A stretch of DNA of 64,000 nt from Seminavis robusta (lineage: Eukaryota; Bacillariophyta; Bacillariophyceae; Naviculales; Naviculaceae), in contig CAICTM010000001.1 in the NCBI GenBank assembly GCA_903772945.1, positions 62,001-126,000 of the forward strand. Reading direction: 5' to 3'. Shown here piece after piece: positions 40,468 through 51,179 of this stretch. The notes under the pieces are model-generated. The model was not told the origin of the DNA, did no database searches, and saw only the letters and a list, made by a program, of their open reading frames with translations. Position 1 is the first letter of the stretch. Each line of letters starts with the position of its first letter. Position numbers and translations under genes: made by a program.

Positions 40468-41783
40468 AAGAACAATGACGAAAACGGAGCAGTCACTCGT
40501 GGCCGCGGCAACAACTTTACTGCACCGTACACCGCAATGCACCGGTACACCGCAACGCACCGGCAACACACAATCATCAATCACGAGGCGTCACAACGAC
40601 GAAAGACGGGTCGATGCCGGTGCAGTTGTGTGGGGAATAAAAGCAAATGAAAGAAAACTGGAAAGTACTGTAAGATTCTCTAATCCAGAGAAGACCACTA
40701 TAAACTATACTATAATAGAGTGCAGAGGATATCTAAATGAGTGAGCAATACCAGGAAGAAAGTTGTCAAAACTAGTGGACTTCTTTGCTTCGTGCACCCA
40801 AGATTCCAAAGGAAGTACACGACGAATCATGACATCAATCAGACTTATCTTGATACAGTTGCGAGAGGCAATGTTCCAAGGTCGGTGCGTTGGAGTGACA
40901 GTCGTCTAGACAAGTGCTGCCCCCGTTTCACCCCTCCAAAGTTCTTTAGTGGTGTCGATGAATGAAACGTACCACTGATAGTAGCTGGCTGTCACAGACT
41001 AGAGACCCCACCAAGCTAAAGGGTGGAGCAGCCACTTCGTGTGCTCTTTGCGCGAAATGCTTGATTCAGCCGTTTGCCAGTACAATAACTCCAACCTCTC
41101 TCAGACTGTACAGTACTGTACCGTAGCGCATACAACGTACATCAACAGTACCGGTACCCAAGCAACATAGCCACCACAAGTAAATACAGTACGTGGCATC
41201 ATTCTCCCAGCGGAGATTGAATCAGTCAATCATTCAGGTCGAATCTCAAACCAGAAACCAGCCATCCGGAGCCTCCCCCATGATACCAAGAGAATATTCC
41301 TGATCGCTCATGCTCAGATCTCTGCCTAGATAATCCTGACAATACATGTTCTGTAATAAGGTCAGTATCCTCTGGAACACATGATGCAAACTCCGACCTG
41401 GGCTTTGAATGACAAGCATGAAGTCGGCGTGCTTTCTTCCTAGTTAATCATAAGCTAGTTTCGCACCATAGCTAATCTGCGCAATGGCGGGGTTATGACG
41501 TCACGAGGACTCTAAACGAAATCGAAGCTTCTCACCTCTCACACAAACGGCTCATCCCGCCAAATGAGCCATCACACATTCAACCAGATCCAAACAAAGC
41601 CGAAAGTAGTCGTTGTTCTTTCCCTCGACACTCCTCCCGCCCTCATCAAACAACTCTGGACCGCCAAACTCAACCTATTACAACAAACAAGCGAATAATT
41701 GGCATTATCCGCTTTGGAAGAAAACTTCTCCGGCATTTGCACTCCGAAGAACGGTTTAGACCCCGATTGCAACTCCCAACAAA
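40468..41783. other. Spacer, 1.3 kb
   Basis: 3' flank of the ATPase and 5' flank of the disordered-protein gene. At 40525-40570 there are short repeats of CACCG(G)TACACCGCAA type. GTACCGGTACC sequence near 41148-41158. No supported gene. Confidence 0.4.
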
Positions 41784-43886
41784 ATGGAGGAGACTTCTCC
41801 CGCTCCGTTGCAGCACTGCTGCGACGACCTCGGCAACAACAACCATCACAACATCAGTCGAAAGGCTCAAACTTTGTCGTCGTCATCCAAAATACTCCTC
41901 GATAGATTGCTTTCACCACAAAAGGTAGCTCCAACTTGCTTGCCAGGCGACGAAGAAAACGCTCCTGAAAACTCTGTCGATCAAGGCCAACAACAATCCG
42001 TCAAGAGAATGCGCATGGGAGGAACACCGAACAAACAAGGATGCCGTCGCCTTGTTGGCGATCCAACCATGCCAAGCAACAGTCAACAGCGCAACATGAA
42101 CAAATCTGTGGACCGTCCAATGCTATTTGATCCGTCGAGTGTGGCCCCGACGTCGATCACCGTCCCTGCTCTGCAACAAGCTCCCAGTAACGATACCGAA
42201 GTCTCCTCGTGTGTGTCAGGCAACAGTCACCACAATTGGCTTGATGACTATGGAAAGCAGAACAAAGATACTCTTGCAGCTCAAGACGTTCATACAAAGC
42301 CAATCAATATTGCGGCGAAGGACCCTCGCTTTCACTGCAAGCGCAAGAACAAGTCGAATGATCGCAGCTCTACGGAAAATCATCAAAGACAAGCAGCTCC
42401 AGAGTCTCCCCCAATGTTTCCTGATGACCCCATGGAAGGTACTCAAGTCTTTTTGGCTCCCGTGATTGTCCCTCCAGCGGAAGCTGATAATCGTCGAGCG
42501 CAGGGATTTCCTTCCCCACCCATGAAGCGATCGAGTGTCTTTGAAACCTCCAATGCTGCTATCGCTGCTGCCCAGGAAGCTCCAGGTCTGGCCGAGTCGT
42601 CCTCCCAGGAAACTTCGTCCTTGTCTTCGCACAACTCATCGGCAGTATCGGCATTGACAAGCTCTACCACATCCAGCATGGCTGCTGCCTTGGTCAAGCG
42701 TCTGGTGGACAAGGGATCCATGCACAGCAACAGCAAGGCCCGCCTTCAGCGTCACCCTGCCACTGTTCGAAGCACTCCCATTCGCATCAAGCCACGAGTT
42801 CGACCACAAGAAGTGCAAGCCACTGATCAGGGATACGCTTCTGTCGCCAAGCTATCTGCCTGGCTAGCCGATGATCCAACTTCCACCAAGAAGGTTCGTC
42901 ATGTCCGTCGTGGTGCCAATGTCATTGCCAAATCACGCAAGTTTGAAAAGGACTTGGAAGGCGTCATTTTGGAGGAGAACAACATTATGACGGGTGCCGT
43001 CAAGGAAAAGAAGGACTGGCTCAAGTCGGCTTTTGTGCACGAGGCGGCCGAGGACGAGGAGGAAGATCATGATTGCTTTCATCATGACCCCAACCGACAC
43101 ATGATGATGATGCGCACTAAGCCTGTCAACGATGACGATTGTGCTCGCAGTGAGTTTGTGGTCAGCAATGATACGGCATCTTCTATCAGTGTCAGCGACA
43201 AGAAGAAGTGGCTACAGAATGCCTTCAGGAAGGAAGATGAAAGCAATGGTCAGCGCCAGCGCCACTTCTCGATCAAGGCCCGCAGTGATATCGGCCCTGT
43301 TCGTGAAAGTCGTGATGATATCACCTCTCGGGCCAAGAGCATGTGGAAACAAAAGTCGGAAAAGCGAGTCCCAGAAGCTCCCATGAGCGCCCAAAAGTCA
43401 GTGGCAGCTCTGAGCCCCTACAACCAGCGCCTACCTGCGATCCAAGATACTCCACCTCGAAAGAGCTTGGAAGAACGAATGCGAGATGCTGTGGGTCCTC
43501 GTGCATCGGCGCCGGCTCCCGTCATGGCCCAGGCTGCCGCCGCGGCTGTTTCTCACCAGCCCCAGCAGGAGCGTCACTCGGTTGTGGGCGTTGTGCCCAT
43601 GGTGGATGAAGATACCACCTCGGTTGACTTTCGAGCTGCCCGCCAACTGCTGATACAGCGAAGCAAGAATAATGGAAATGAATTGAAGGTTGCCTCGAAA
43701 GTGCAGCGACGAGCCGGCAAGTTTGAGCAAATCAACAAGGACACCAAGCGTCGAATGTCTGCAACAGGACTCCTGAAATCTACTTGGGAAACAAACGGCA
43801 GTCCGGATAAGGGGGCTTCAGATGCATACACCAAAAGCTTTGTTGAGGATGTTGCCCCCATGCGATCGTTTGAAGAGCTTCCCTAG
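41784..43886 (+). CDS. Large, mostly disordered protein of unknown function
   Basis: 700 residues from ATG 41784, intronless. The sequence is rich in Ser, Asn, Gln, Pro and charged residues with almost no hydrophobic core. Landmarks: KILLDRLLSPQK near the N-terminus, a Ser-rich zone with SSLSSHNSSAVSALTSSTTSS, ASVAKLSAWLADDPTSTKKVRHVRRGANVIAKSRKFE in the middle (the best-conserved looking part), and a duplicated motif, KEKKDWLKSAF and SDKKKWLQNAF, about 60 residues apart. C-terminal helices include RAARQLLIQRSKNN and KVQRRAGKFEQINK. Several basic clusters (KRMRMGG, CKRKNKS) could be nuclear signals. Not recognised; possibly a cytoskeletal or nuclear scaffold. Codon structure and length strongly support a real gene. 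Confidence 0.75.
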   Translation: MEETSPAPLQHCCDDLGNNNHHNISRKAQTLSSSSKILLDRLLSPQKVAPTCLPGDEENAPENSVDQGQQQSVKRMRMGGTPNKQGCRRLVGDPTMPSNSQQRNMNKSVDRPMLFDPSSVAPTSITVPALQQAPSNDTEVSSCVSGNSHHNWLDDYGKQNKDTLAAQDVHTKPINIAAKDPRFHCKRKNKSNDRSSTENHQRQAAPESPPMFPDDPMEGTQVFLAPVIVPPAEADNRRAQGFPSPPMKRSSVFETSNAAIAAAQEAPGLAESSSQETSSLSSHNSSAVSALTSSTTSSMAAALVKRLVDKGSMHSNSKARLQRHPATVRSTPIRIKPRVRPQEVQATDQGYASVAKLSAWLADDPTSTKKVRHVRRGANVIAKSRKFEKDLEGVILEENNIMTGAVKEKKDWLKSAFVHEAAEDEEEDHDCFHHDPNRHMMMMRTKPVNDDDCARSEFVVSNDTASSISVSDKKKWLQNAFRKEDESNGQRQRHFSIKARSDIGPVRESRDDITSRAKSMWKQKSEKRVPEAPMSAQKSVAALSPYNQRLPAIQDTPPRKSLEERMRDAVGPRASAPAPVMAQAAAAAVSHQPQQERHSVVGVVPMVDEDTTSVDFRAARQLLIQRSKNNGNELKVASKVQRRAGKFEQINKDTKRRMSATGLLKSTWETNGSPDKGASDAYTKSFVEDVAPMRSFEELP

Positions 43887-44506
43887 AAACTGAATACGAG
43901 ATCCATACCAACAGGCGACTGGAATCATTGAATTTGCATGACTTTTGTTACTGTCCTGGAAATAAGTGTTTTAGGCGTATTTGAAATATCGAATGGTTAA
44001 AAACAACGCAGTCAAGATGCTGAAGTAGCTACGAAACAGAAAGAAGCCTTTGACTGACACAACAACGTAAACGAATTAGACCAAAGATATAATCAGTGTG
44101 TGCTTATCTCTACCAGTGTTATGTCTTTCTTGCCTCCATGAGAGATGCCTCCTCAAGTCTGTCCAAACAGAACTATAAGGCGCCAAGATGCACTGCTAAT
44201 CTTATGCAAGCAACTCTGTAGTACGATACCGGTACCGGTAGGGAAGCACCGTTCAAACTGTCGGATTCCAGAATCTGATGATGCAAGACGCTCCTCTACT
44301 ACAGTACTAGCTTGCTAGCTATCATAGCAGAGAGGTATCGCTGACTATGCAATTCTTCATGCAAATATTCCCTTTCTTCTAAAGTTAGTCTCTATTCATT
44401 TTACTTGGATGTGAAACAAATCGGAGAAAAGTCCGTCATACTGCCTGTTCTTTCAGAATTTGACATTCCCTACTCTGGGGGAAACCATGTGGAGAGAAGA
44501 GATTCT
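43887..44506. other. Convergent 3' spacer with GTAC palindrome
   Basis: 3' flanks of the 700-residue protein (+) and the polyketide synthase (-). A 14-bp palindrome TACCGGTACCGGTA lies at 44227-44240 and a CTAGCTTGCTAGCTA stretch near 44307. No gene. Confidence 0.4.
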
Positions 44507-45871
44507 TTATTTGGCAGCAGCGGTTACAACACCAAGGATAACCTCAATAGTGGCTCCGGGGCCCATGGCAATCAGTGCGACAACATCACCTGTCTGTAGA
44601 ACATCCAAGTCTTCCTGTGCCTCTGCCAACAAACGCTGAAGGCTGACCAAAAAGGAACCAGAAGAGATGTTGCCATAGTCCCGAAGAACTGACTTGGTGT
44701 GGCGAAGGTCTTTGTCATGGTCAAGACCAAGGTTCTTAGCAACCAACTGCATGACACTCTTTCCGCCTCCGTGTACAACCCATTGGCAAACATCTGCTGG
44801 TGCCAGACCATGACGATCCAAGAGTTCTCTGACTGGAATCTCAACAGAGTTGCCAACAGCCATTGGAATGCGTTTGCTCAGCTTGAAAAATGGCAGTTGG
44901 CTTTGTTCATCCATGTTGTAACTCATGTCCTCAAAGTACTCAGGGATAGTGATGCTTTGGAAGTCCAAAAGTGAGATCTTAGGAGGTCTAGGATCAGCTC
45001 CGGCTGAAACACAGCTTGGGCTCCCTGGGATAGCAAAGTTTGAGCCAAATGGGCTGGCAGCGAGGATGCTGGCAACATCACCATCACCAAAGAGTGAATT
45101 GACAACACCATCTCCTATGTTGCCATCCCTATTCACAAAGTATGCCGAGTTCACTTCACAGCAAAGAAGCAGCGCCTTGCATTCTTTTCCACGAATGGAG
45201 GCCATGTGTCCCAACTGGGTAGCAATGGCACGGAGTCCAGAAGCACCTCCATTGCAACCCATGCCAACAATGTCACTTCTCAAGACATCCCCGCGAAAGG
45301 GGAGTTTTCGGATCAGAATCCCCGACACTCCTGGCAAGGCAAGACCGGTGCTGGTAACTGTGACTAGCATATCAATTTCTTTGATATCAGTCTTCGTGTC
45401 AGAAAGGGCAGCCTCAACAGCCTTCACACCAATATCATCAAGCCCCTTCATGAAAGTGGCATTTCTTTGTGATGGGGTTGGTTGCCTTGGTTGGTCACCT
45501 CCGATGGCTGGGGGAAGATACAAGTGCCTCTTTTTAATGTGAGGGGCACTCAGAAGCTTCCAAGTAACTGGGTCTTTAATATCAAGGATGTTCCCAACCT
45601 CTTGTTGAGTGTATGATGTTTCAGGGAAAGCTGTGGCGGGGCTTCCAACCATGTCCACGGCAAAGGAAAGATTTGGCGAGAAAGCTTTGGAACGACCAAA
45701 AGTTTTGGTTTTCAAGGCATTCTCCATCAATTCAGGTGTAATCAAAGGATTGAAGGTCTTCATGCACTTCAGCCCGGGGACTGAAACAGATCCTGGCGTT
45801 GCTCGCTCGATGTGCTGTTGTTCAGAAGAGATAGCAGCGAGAAGCTGTGTGTTTACCTGTGTTTTCATCAT
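44507..45871 (-). CDS. Type III polyketide synthase
   Basis: 454 residues from ATG 45871 (a second ATG follows directly). Thiolase-fold ketosynthase that condenses acyl-CoA starters with malonyl-CoA. Catalytic Cys206 in VGMGCNGGASGLRA, His367 in WVVHGGGKSV and Asn401 in YGNISSGSF make the Cys-His-Asn triad of the chalcone synthase superfamily. Also seen: LVTVTSTGLALPGVS (about 170-184), FGDGDVASILAAS and GPGATIEVILG at the C-terminus. The order and spacing fit the type III enzymes of bacteria and algae better than KASIII. Product cannot be predicted; bacterial relatives make alkylresorcinols, pyrones or dihydroxyphenylacetyl units. The first 27 codons of the open frame begin with TTG and are Lys/Gln-rich; they are excluded. 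No targeting signal evident. Confidence 0.9.
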   Translation of the reverse strand: MMKTQVNTQLLAAISSEQQHIERATPGSVSVPGLKCMKTFNPLITPELMENALKTKTFGRSKAFSPNLSFAVDMVGSPATAFPETSYTQQEVGNILDIKDPVTWKLLSAPHIKKRHLYLPPAIGGDQPRQPTPSQRNATFMKGLDDIGVKAVEAALSDTKTDIKEIDMLVTVTSTGLALPGVSGILIRKLPFRGDVLRSDIVGMGCNGGASGLRAIATQLGHMASIRGKECKALLLCCEVNSAYFVNRDGNIGDGVVNSLFGDGDVASILAASPFGSNFAIPGSPSCVSAGADPRPPKISLLDFQSITIPEYFEDMSYNMDEQSQLPFFKLSKRIPMAVGNSVEIPVRELLDRHGLAPADVCQWVVHGGGKSVMQLVAKNLGLDHDKDLRHTKSVLRDYGNISSGSFLVSLQRLLAEAQEDLDVLQTGDVVALIAMGPGATIEVILGVVTAAAK

Positions 45872-46528
45872 TTTTGATTGTGTTTTTAGTTTAATAATTG
45901 GCTTGTTGGTTGGTTTGCTTTGTCGCTTTTTGTTTTGTGAGCCTTTCACCAAACCATTTCCTGCTTTCGTGGAATTGTTGGTTGCTTACCTTGCCCCACC
46001 CAGGCTGCTAACATGGCCCGTCCACGTATGGGCTCTTGATCAAACTTCAAACCATCTACATCTACAGGAAGGTTTCCACTTCGCCTCTACGTGCTGGGCA
46101 ACCAACCCAACCCGTACAACATTACAAACCTTTTCAGCCGGAGAGCTCTATGATAGCTCTGGCTAAACGCTGGCAGAGAACATGGGATTGGTTGCTACAG
46201 TGAGAGCAAAAAGTGAGATGGTGGAGCAGTGGTAGCATGCCTGTGCCGTTCACACTTGATCGCTCTACTTACGTACATAAGGGGAGTGCTGGTCGAAGAA
46301 GGAGAAGAACAAGAGCGGTGACTGGGTTGTTGATCAAGGATAATTGCCCAGGAGCCGATGGACATTGCACGGGTGGTCTAGCTAGCAGTACATCTGTACT
46401 GAGTACCGGTACATGTACTCGAGTACTCGAGTACCAAACAAAGGAGCCATCAACTAACTCTGCTCACAAAACAAAAACTAAATCATCTCACAACACAAAC
46501 AATCTCACAACACAAACAACAAAACAAA
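45872..46528. promoter_or_regulatory. Divergent promoter, polyketide synthase / polytopic membrane protein
   Basis: 657 bp between opposite starts. A 20-bp perfect palindrome lies at 46415-46434, about 95 bp upstream of the plus-strand ATG, and a CA-rich (AACACAAAC) leader precedes that ATG. Confidence 0.5.
46415..46434. repeat. 20-bp perfect palindrome GTACTCGAGTACTCGAGTAC
   Basis: Fully self-complementary, with two CTCGAG cores. It lies at core-promoter distance from the downstream gene. Confidence 0.8.
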
Positions 46529-47724
46529 ATGAACGTACTTCAAAAGAGCTATCGTTTTCAGTCTGATCGACGACAGATGGGAGGTCTTATGATGCTGCTT
46601 GGCTTTTGTGCCATCATCATGCCAGCAGCGAACATCGTCTCCGGCTTTGGTCCAGACGGCGCCAACACAACGGATCCTGGGGAAATACCTTTCTGGGGTC
46701 TTGTGGGTGGGCTGTGCCTATTCATCAACGGAAACTTGGCTGTCCTAGTTGGGTATCTGGTCACAGTGCATGACTGGGATCATCGATACTTGACTCAATT
46801 CTTGATGGTCACCATACAGGTAAGTGCAACCCGGGCCACTGACATGTGGGCGACAATTTCGCATCTTACCAATCCTATGTATCCTTTGGTTGTTCCCAGA
46901 CTGCTTGGATTCCCTACATTACCGACATGACGTCCGTGGGAAAAGCCTCCCGCTTACCAGCTGAGGAGAATGTGTTCATCCCTTTTGAGTATGAACCAAG
47001 CGACGCGGATGTCCAATTCGTCGGCGCCATTGGCATTGTGGCTATCCTCACATACGGATTTGCCTTCGTTGGATCTATTGCCTTTATGGTTTGGTCCTTG
47101 TATGGCTACACTAATGGAAATCATGAACAGCGAAGTGGAAGCTACTTTAAGGGCCGCCTAGGGTTCTACTCGGGTGTCCTGAGCTTGGCTGGAATTGCAC
47201 AGCTCTTGTTGGGTACCTATTGCTCTGTTAAATTCAGTGCCAGGACGCTTTCAGAAGGACCAGTTCATGTTGCCTTTCTTTTTGTTACCTACCCCGTGAT
47301 TTCCATTCTGGTGGGTACAGTCCAGTTTCTCAACGGACTCTGGGGTTTTGCCAGATCCTACGGCTACCATTTGGGTGCCAATGACGTTTCCTTCTGCATG
47401 TCCCTTGCAATGCAATGGGTTTTGGTTCTGTCTCTCCAGATTGTTGCTCAAATTGGGTACCTTCCCGGAGGGGAGGCAGCTGCCGCCGCCCCCACCGTTG
47501 CTGCTTTCAGCCTCGGCCTCAACTTGATGCCCGCGTATTTGGACCAAAAGATGAGAAGTCTTCCGGCAGAGTTCCCCGAGCACTACTATGCAGCCGCTAC
47601 GGCCGATGACACCGAAAAAGGAGTCACCGTCGAACCCACTATCACTCAGGAAGCTTTGGAAGTTGCTGACCTGGAAGCTCCATTGCCAGAATCTGAGTAT
47701 CACTTTGCGCAAGTGGAGGCTTGA
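46529..47724 (+). CDS. Polytopic membrane protein of unknown family
   Basis: Two exons, 46529-46819 and 46900-47724, with an 80-bp intron (donor CAG|GTAAGT, acceptor TTCCCAG), phase 0; the join reads MVTIQ-TAWIPYITDM. 371 residues. About eight hydrophobic segments: MGGLMMLLGFCAIIMPAAN, FWGLVGGLCLFINGNLAVLVG, FLMVTIQTAWIPYI, FVGAIGIVAILTYGFAFVGS, FYSGVLSLAGIAQLLLGTY, VAFLFVTYPVISILVGTVQ, MSLAMQWVLVLSLQIVAQ and APTVAAFSLGLNLMPAYL. It ends in an acidic cytosolic tail. No transporter signature recognised. Probably a multi-span membrane protein restricted to diatoms or relatives. The ATG follows an A-rich leader. Confidence 0.8.
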
Positions 47725-48170
47725 GGTCACGCAATCCCATCCTTCGCTCCTTCCAATCCTACATCACTCCTCTGTGTCCCCAAAGAATCGGTTCTCTCCA
47801 TCTTCCTTCCTGTCCCTTCAGCTTGATGTAGAGATAAAGTTTTAAAAACGCCCTTGTTGTCAAATTACTCTGAATGCTGATGTGTGCACCGTATTTCCGA
47901 TTAGCGCTACCTGGTAGGCACCAAATGTACCGTATGTCCCTTCCCAACTGAGTGATCATCGTTGCCACCGGTTGTTGCCAAATGGAGGTTGAATGATTAG
48001 CCAGCAGGCCTGTCAATTTGTCAGACGTGGATACTTTTATCCGAGACTGACGTCATTCAAAACTGAGCCACCCAACACCTGTATGGTTTGTTCACCGCCT
48101 CTTCCTCGTTGGACAATTCTGGAGAGCTATTACAACAGAAGCACCCTTCAGCATACCGTACACATTGACC
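47725..48170. other. Spacer
   Basis: 446 bp between two plus-strand genes. Nothing recognised. Confidence 0.4.
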
Positions 48171-49400
48171 ATGACAAGCGAAACAAGTTACAAGGATGGA
48201 TTTGGTTTGGCACTGGTTGGATGTGGCCAGATTGCGACCCATCATTTAGAGGCAATGGCTTCGGCACTTCCCCGCAAGATACAACTTTGCGCCCTGTGCG
48301 ATCCATCAAAAGAGCGAAGAGCCGCCATAGACGACCTAGTTTTGAACAAATATTCAAACAGTCTGTTATGCTCTGGTCAACCAGCACGCCATTTCGATAC
48401 CCTCGAAGGCTTGTTGTCATCCTCTGATGGATTTGCCAAAGATGTCATTGATGTGATCTTTATTGCTGTCCCTCATGACTTGCACGAGACTATTGCCCTG
48501 CAGGCTTTGTCTTTTGAGCATGCCAAAATCGTGGTGCTGGAAAAGCCATTGGCTCCCACACGAGATGCCTGTGATCGTTTGGTGAAACATTCTGAAAAAT
48601 TGATGACAGATGGTCAAACTAACACGCCCTCACCCATGCTCATTATTGCCGAGCAATCTCCCTATTGGCATGAGGTTGCCTTGGCACGACAATTGATTGC
48701 AGAGGGAACTATTGGGTCAATTGTCACGGCAGCGTCCTACTATTATGAATCAATGAGAGATAATGTCACAAGTGGTAGTGTGGATGAATCAGGCGGATTG
48801 GGTTGGCGAGGATCCATTGCCCGCGCAGGAGGAGGAATCGCCTTGGACGGCGGATTGCATTGGATTCGTCCATTGCGAGAAATGTTGGACAGGCGCATTG
48901 AACGAGTCGTTGCCGTTGTACGACGCAATTTAGAGCCACGGTTGCAAATGGAGGGCGAATCAGTGGCACATGCACTCTTTCAAATGGAAAGTCACAGCAC
49001 TCATGTGGAACCCGACGGAGCGGGTCCTTTGGTGGCAACATACTCCTGCAACATGTTGGCAACCGCACCCATGGCACACGACACTTGTCCGTATTTTCGA
49101 ATCACTGGTACCAAGGGAGAACTCGTCATCCACGGCAACGGGCTCTTTCGAGAAGACCCAGGTGCGGGTGGTTTACGGCTGTACAACGAAGAACACTCCC
49201 AGGGCAAGGAGTTGTTTCTAGACGATCGCAAGGGAGGATTCTTTCTAGGTTTTGCAGGACTTTGGTCGGAGATCTATCGCATCGGGACCAACCAAGATCA
49301 CACAGCTGCACATCAATCAGTTGTCCGGGCTGCTGATGACGTTCGAGTTGTGTTGGCAATGTACAAAAGTGCAGCGAATGGTTCCTGGGAAGATGTGTAA
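48171..49400 (+). CDS. GFO/IDH/MocA-family oxidoreductase
   Basis: 409 residues from ATG 48171. N-terminal Rossmann fold: LALVGCGQIATHHLEAM (Gly-rich loop near 17-22), LCALCDPSKERR after the second strand and DVIFIAVPHDLH. Catalytic-site motif VVLEKPLAPT with Lys125, the conserved EKP Lys of the family. In the C-terminal half are RGSIARAGGGIALDGGLHWI (the GGGxxxDxGxHxID equivalent, here with Trp-Ile) and FRITGTKGELVIHG. The family oxidises sugars, inositols and related compounds with NAD(P). The substrate is not readable. No signal peptide; cytosolic by default. An upstream TTG adds two codons and is not used. Confidence 0.88.
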   Translation: MTSETSYKDGFGLALVGCGQIATHHLEAMASALPRKIQLCALCDPSKERRAAIDDLVLNKYSNSLLCSGQPARHFDTLEGLLSSSDGFAKDVIDVIFIAVPHDLHETIALQALSFEHAKIVVLEKPLAPTRDACDRLVKHSEKLMTDGQTNTPSPMLIIAEQSPYWHEVALARQLIAEGTIGSIVTAASYYYESMRDNVTSGSVDESGGLGWRGSIARAGGGIALDGGLHWIRPLREMLDRRIERVVAVVRRNLEPRLQMEGESVAHALFQMESHSTHVEPDGAGPLVATYSCNMLATAPMAHDTCPYFRITGTKGELVIHGNGLFREDPGAGGLRLYNEEHSQGKELFLDDRKGGFFLGFAGLWSEIYRIGTNQDHTAAHQSVVRAADDVRVVLAMYKSAANGSWEDV

Positions 49401-49942
49401 TTCTGCTGGGGCTGTTTTGCTACTTCTGCTTTTTGTGCGGCTGAGCTTTAGCGAACTGTCAAGAAACAAACTTCTTTTGCACGGAAGTTGTCCCCATAGC
49501 TGTAGAGCCATGGAAATAAAGCTTCAAGATTCAGTCGCCTTGAGAGAGTACCCTGTGAAAGGACATACATGATGCAAGGCAAAAAAGCGAGCCAGCTTTC
49601 GAACTACATGTACAGGTGGTTGCGTTTCTTCTGGGTACGGCTGTAACAGTTCCTTAGCAAAGAGCACAGACCACTGTGCTGTGGTCTGTTCGTAGCCCAC
49701 ATAGTCAAGAATTGAATTCATAGGTTTGCTAATGTAAAAGTTACAACAGACTACCGTACCAATAATGCATCAAACTGAAAAACCGAGACCTTTCAATCAG
49801 TCAGCATAGCAATTTAGGTCCTGGCAAGACATCTTACAACAACTGTTTTTCCCATCAGATACGGAGGGTACCGATACTCCATTGACAAAAAGGTGGAAGT
49901 TTCTCCTTCACCGCTTATTCCATTCCCCTTTTAACCATCTCC
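49401..49942. other. Convergent 3' spacer
   Basis: 3' flanks of the oxidoreductase (+) and the DUF6824 gene (-). A short inverted repeat CAGACCACTGTGCTGTGGTCTG occupies 49667-49688 (arms CAGACCAC and GTGGTCTG). No gene. Confidence 0.45.
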
Positions 49943-51179
49943 TCACTGCAAGGTTACAGGTGCAGGGCTCTCTGGTGCAGGCGCGGGTACACCTCCTGGT
50001 TGACCAGGCATGGGGGCTCCCATTGGAGCAAACATCATGTGGTAGTTTGCGGGAGCAGGCATTCCGAAATTCGCTGCGGCCATCATTGGATTGTTGTTTG
50101 CTGCAGGAGCTGGTGCAGCTCCACCGTTGTTGGTCGCATCCGTACCGGCCGTTCCATCTCCACCGGGAGCAGCAGCGCCGCCCTCGGCGGCACCTTCTGC
50201 GGCACCTGGAGTCGGAAGTCCTTGTTGATTAAAGGCCATCGGTGGCATCCCCATCATGGCAGGATTAAACATGGCAGCATTGGGCATCCCCATCATGGCT
50301 GGATTGAAAGCCATCATTTGCATGTTTCCGTTTGCCATCATGCCGGGCATCATCATACCAGGCATCATCATCATTTGTTGTTGTTGGCTTCTGGCTCCTT
50401 CCATTTCATGATCCAACAGTAGCTTTCTCATTTCGGGGGCTCGTTGGCGCAGCGCTTGACTCTACGATACCGTGGAATCCACGACAAAAGAAGTGAGATG
50501 CCGCCACGGAGTGTGCTCTCCGATACCACGCAGTGAACCTACCGTTTTCTCCCTCGCCGCATCATCTCCAATTTCGAACCAAAGGCCCGACTTCTCAACT
50601 TTTTTGAGGAAGCGGCCATTCTTATCACGGATGGCATTGACCTGGGTGATTCATTAGATCCGTCACAAAATGAGCGAAAGATGAGTGAGCGGCAGATCTA
50701 ATGGCCACCACAGAGAGTGAACCACTTACAATCGACCGAGAGATAGCTGGCTTGTCATTCTTGCGAGCCTTCAGATAATCACGTCGATACAAGTTGATGA
50801 GATCTCGAAACTGTCGGTTTCCTGGGTGTAGATTGGTTCCACCTCCACGGCCTTGGAGAACCAGCAGGAGAGCGAGAGAACACCAACAAAACATCAAGAG
50901 TCAGATCAATAGCCAAGGATACCCCTATCAGGACACAAGATACGGAACTCAATACTCATCGCTCTTACCTGATAACACATCATTATCATTGATGGTGGTG
51001 ACCCCCACCGTTCCAGGTGGCACGAAGGCGTGGTTGGATGCATCATTAAGCTTGACAATGGGTGCATCACTACCGGCATCAGCAGCAACATCGTCATCTC
51101 CTGATTTGGCTTTCTTGTGAGGAGAACCCAAGTCTGCGCCTTCGTCTAGCTCTCGCTTGACACCTTCATTCTCCGCCAT
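49943..51179 (-). CDS. DUF6824-domain protein with Met/Ala/Pro-rich tail
   Basis: Four exons: 51179-50969, 50851-50730, 50641-50543 and 50461-49943. Introns of 117, 88 and 81 bp have GTAAGA, GTAAGT and GTAGGT donors and CCAAG, CCCAG and CGTAG acceptors. 316 residues. The spliced domain reads NDVLSGRGGGTNLHPGNR (about 65-83), LINLYRRDYLKARKNDK, SIVNAIRDKNGRFLKK, LWFEIGDDAAREK and SQALRQRAPEMR, the complete DUF6824 pattern. An acidic N-terminus with PHKKAKS (possible nuclear signal) precedes it. The tail after residue 150 is low-complexity: MMMMPGMMMPGMM, three NPAMMGMP-type repeats, then Ala/Pro/Gly. The domain is abundant in diatoms and suspected to bind nucleic acid, but its role is unproven. 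Exon joins are firm because the domain is continuous across all of them. Confidence 0.88.

Noticed and set aside
49943-50431. Plus-strand His-rich frame at 50000-50422
   Set aside because: Complement of the Met/Ala-rich tail of the DUF6824 gene (ATG repeats read as CAT).
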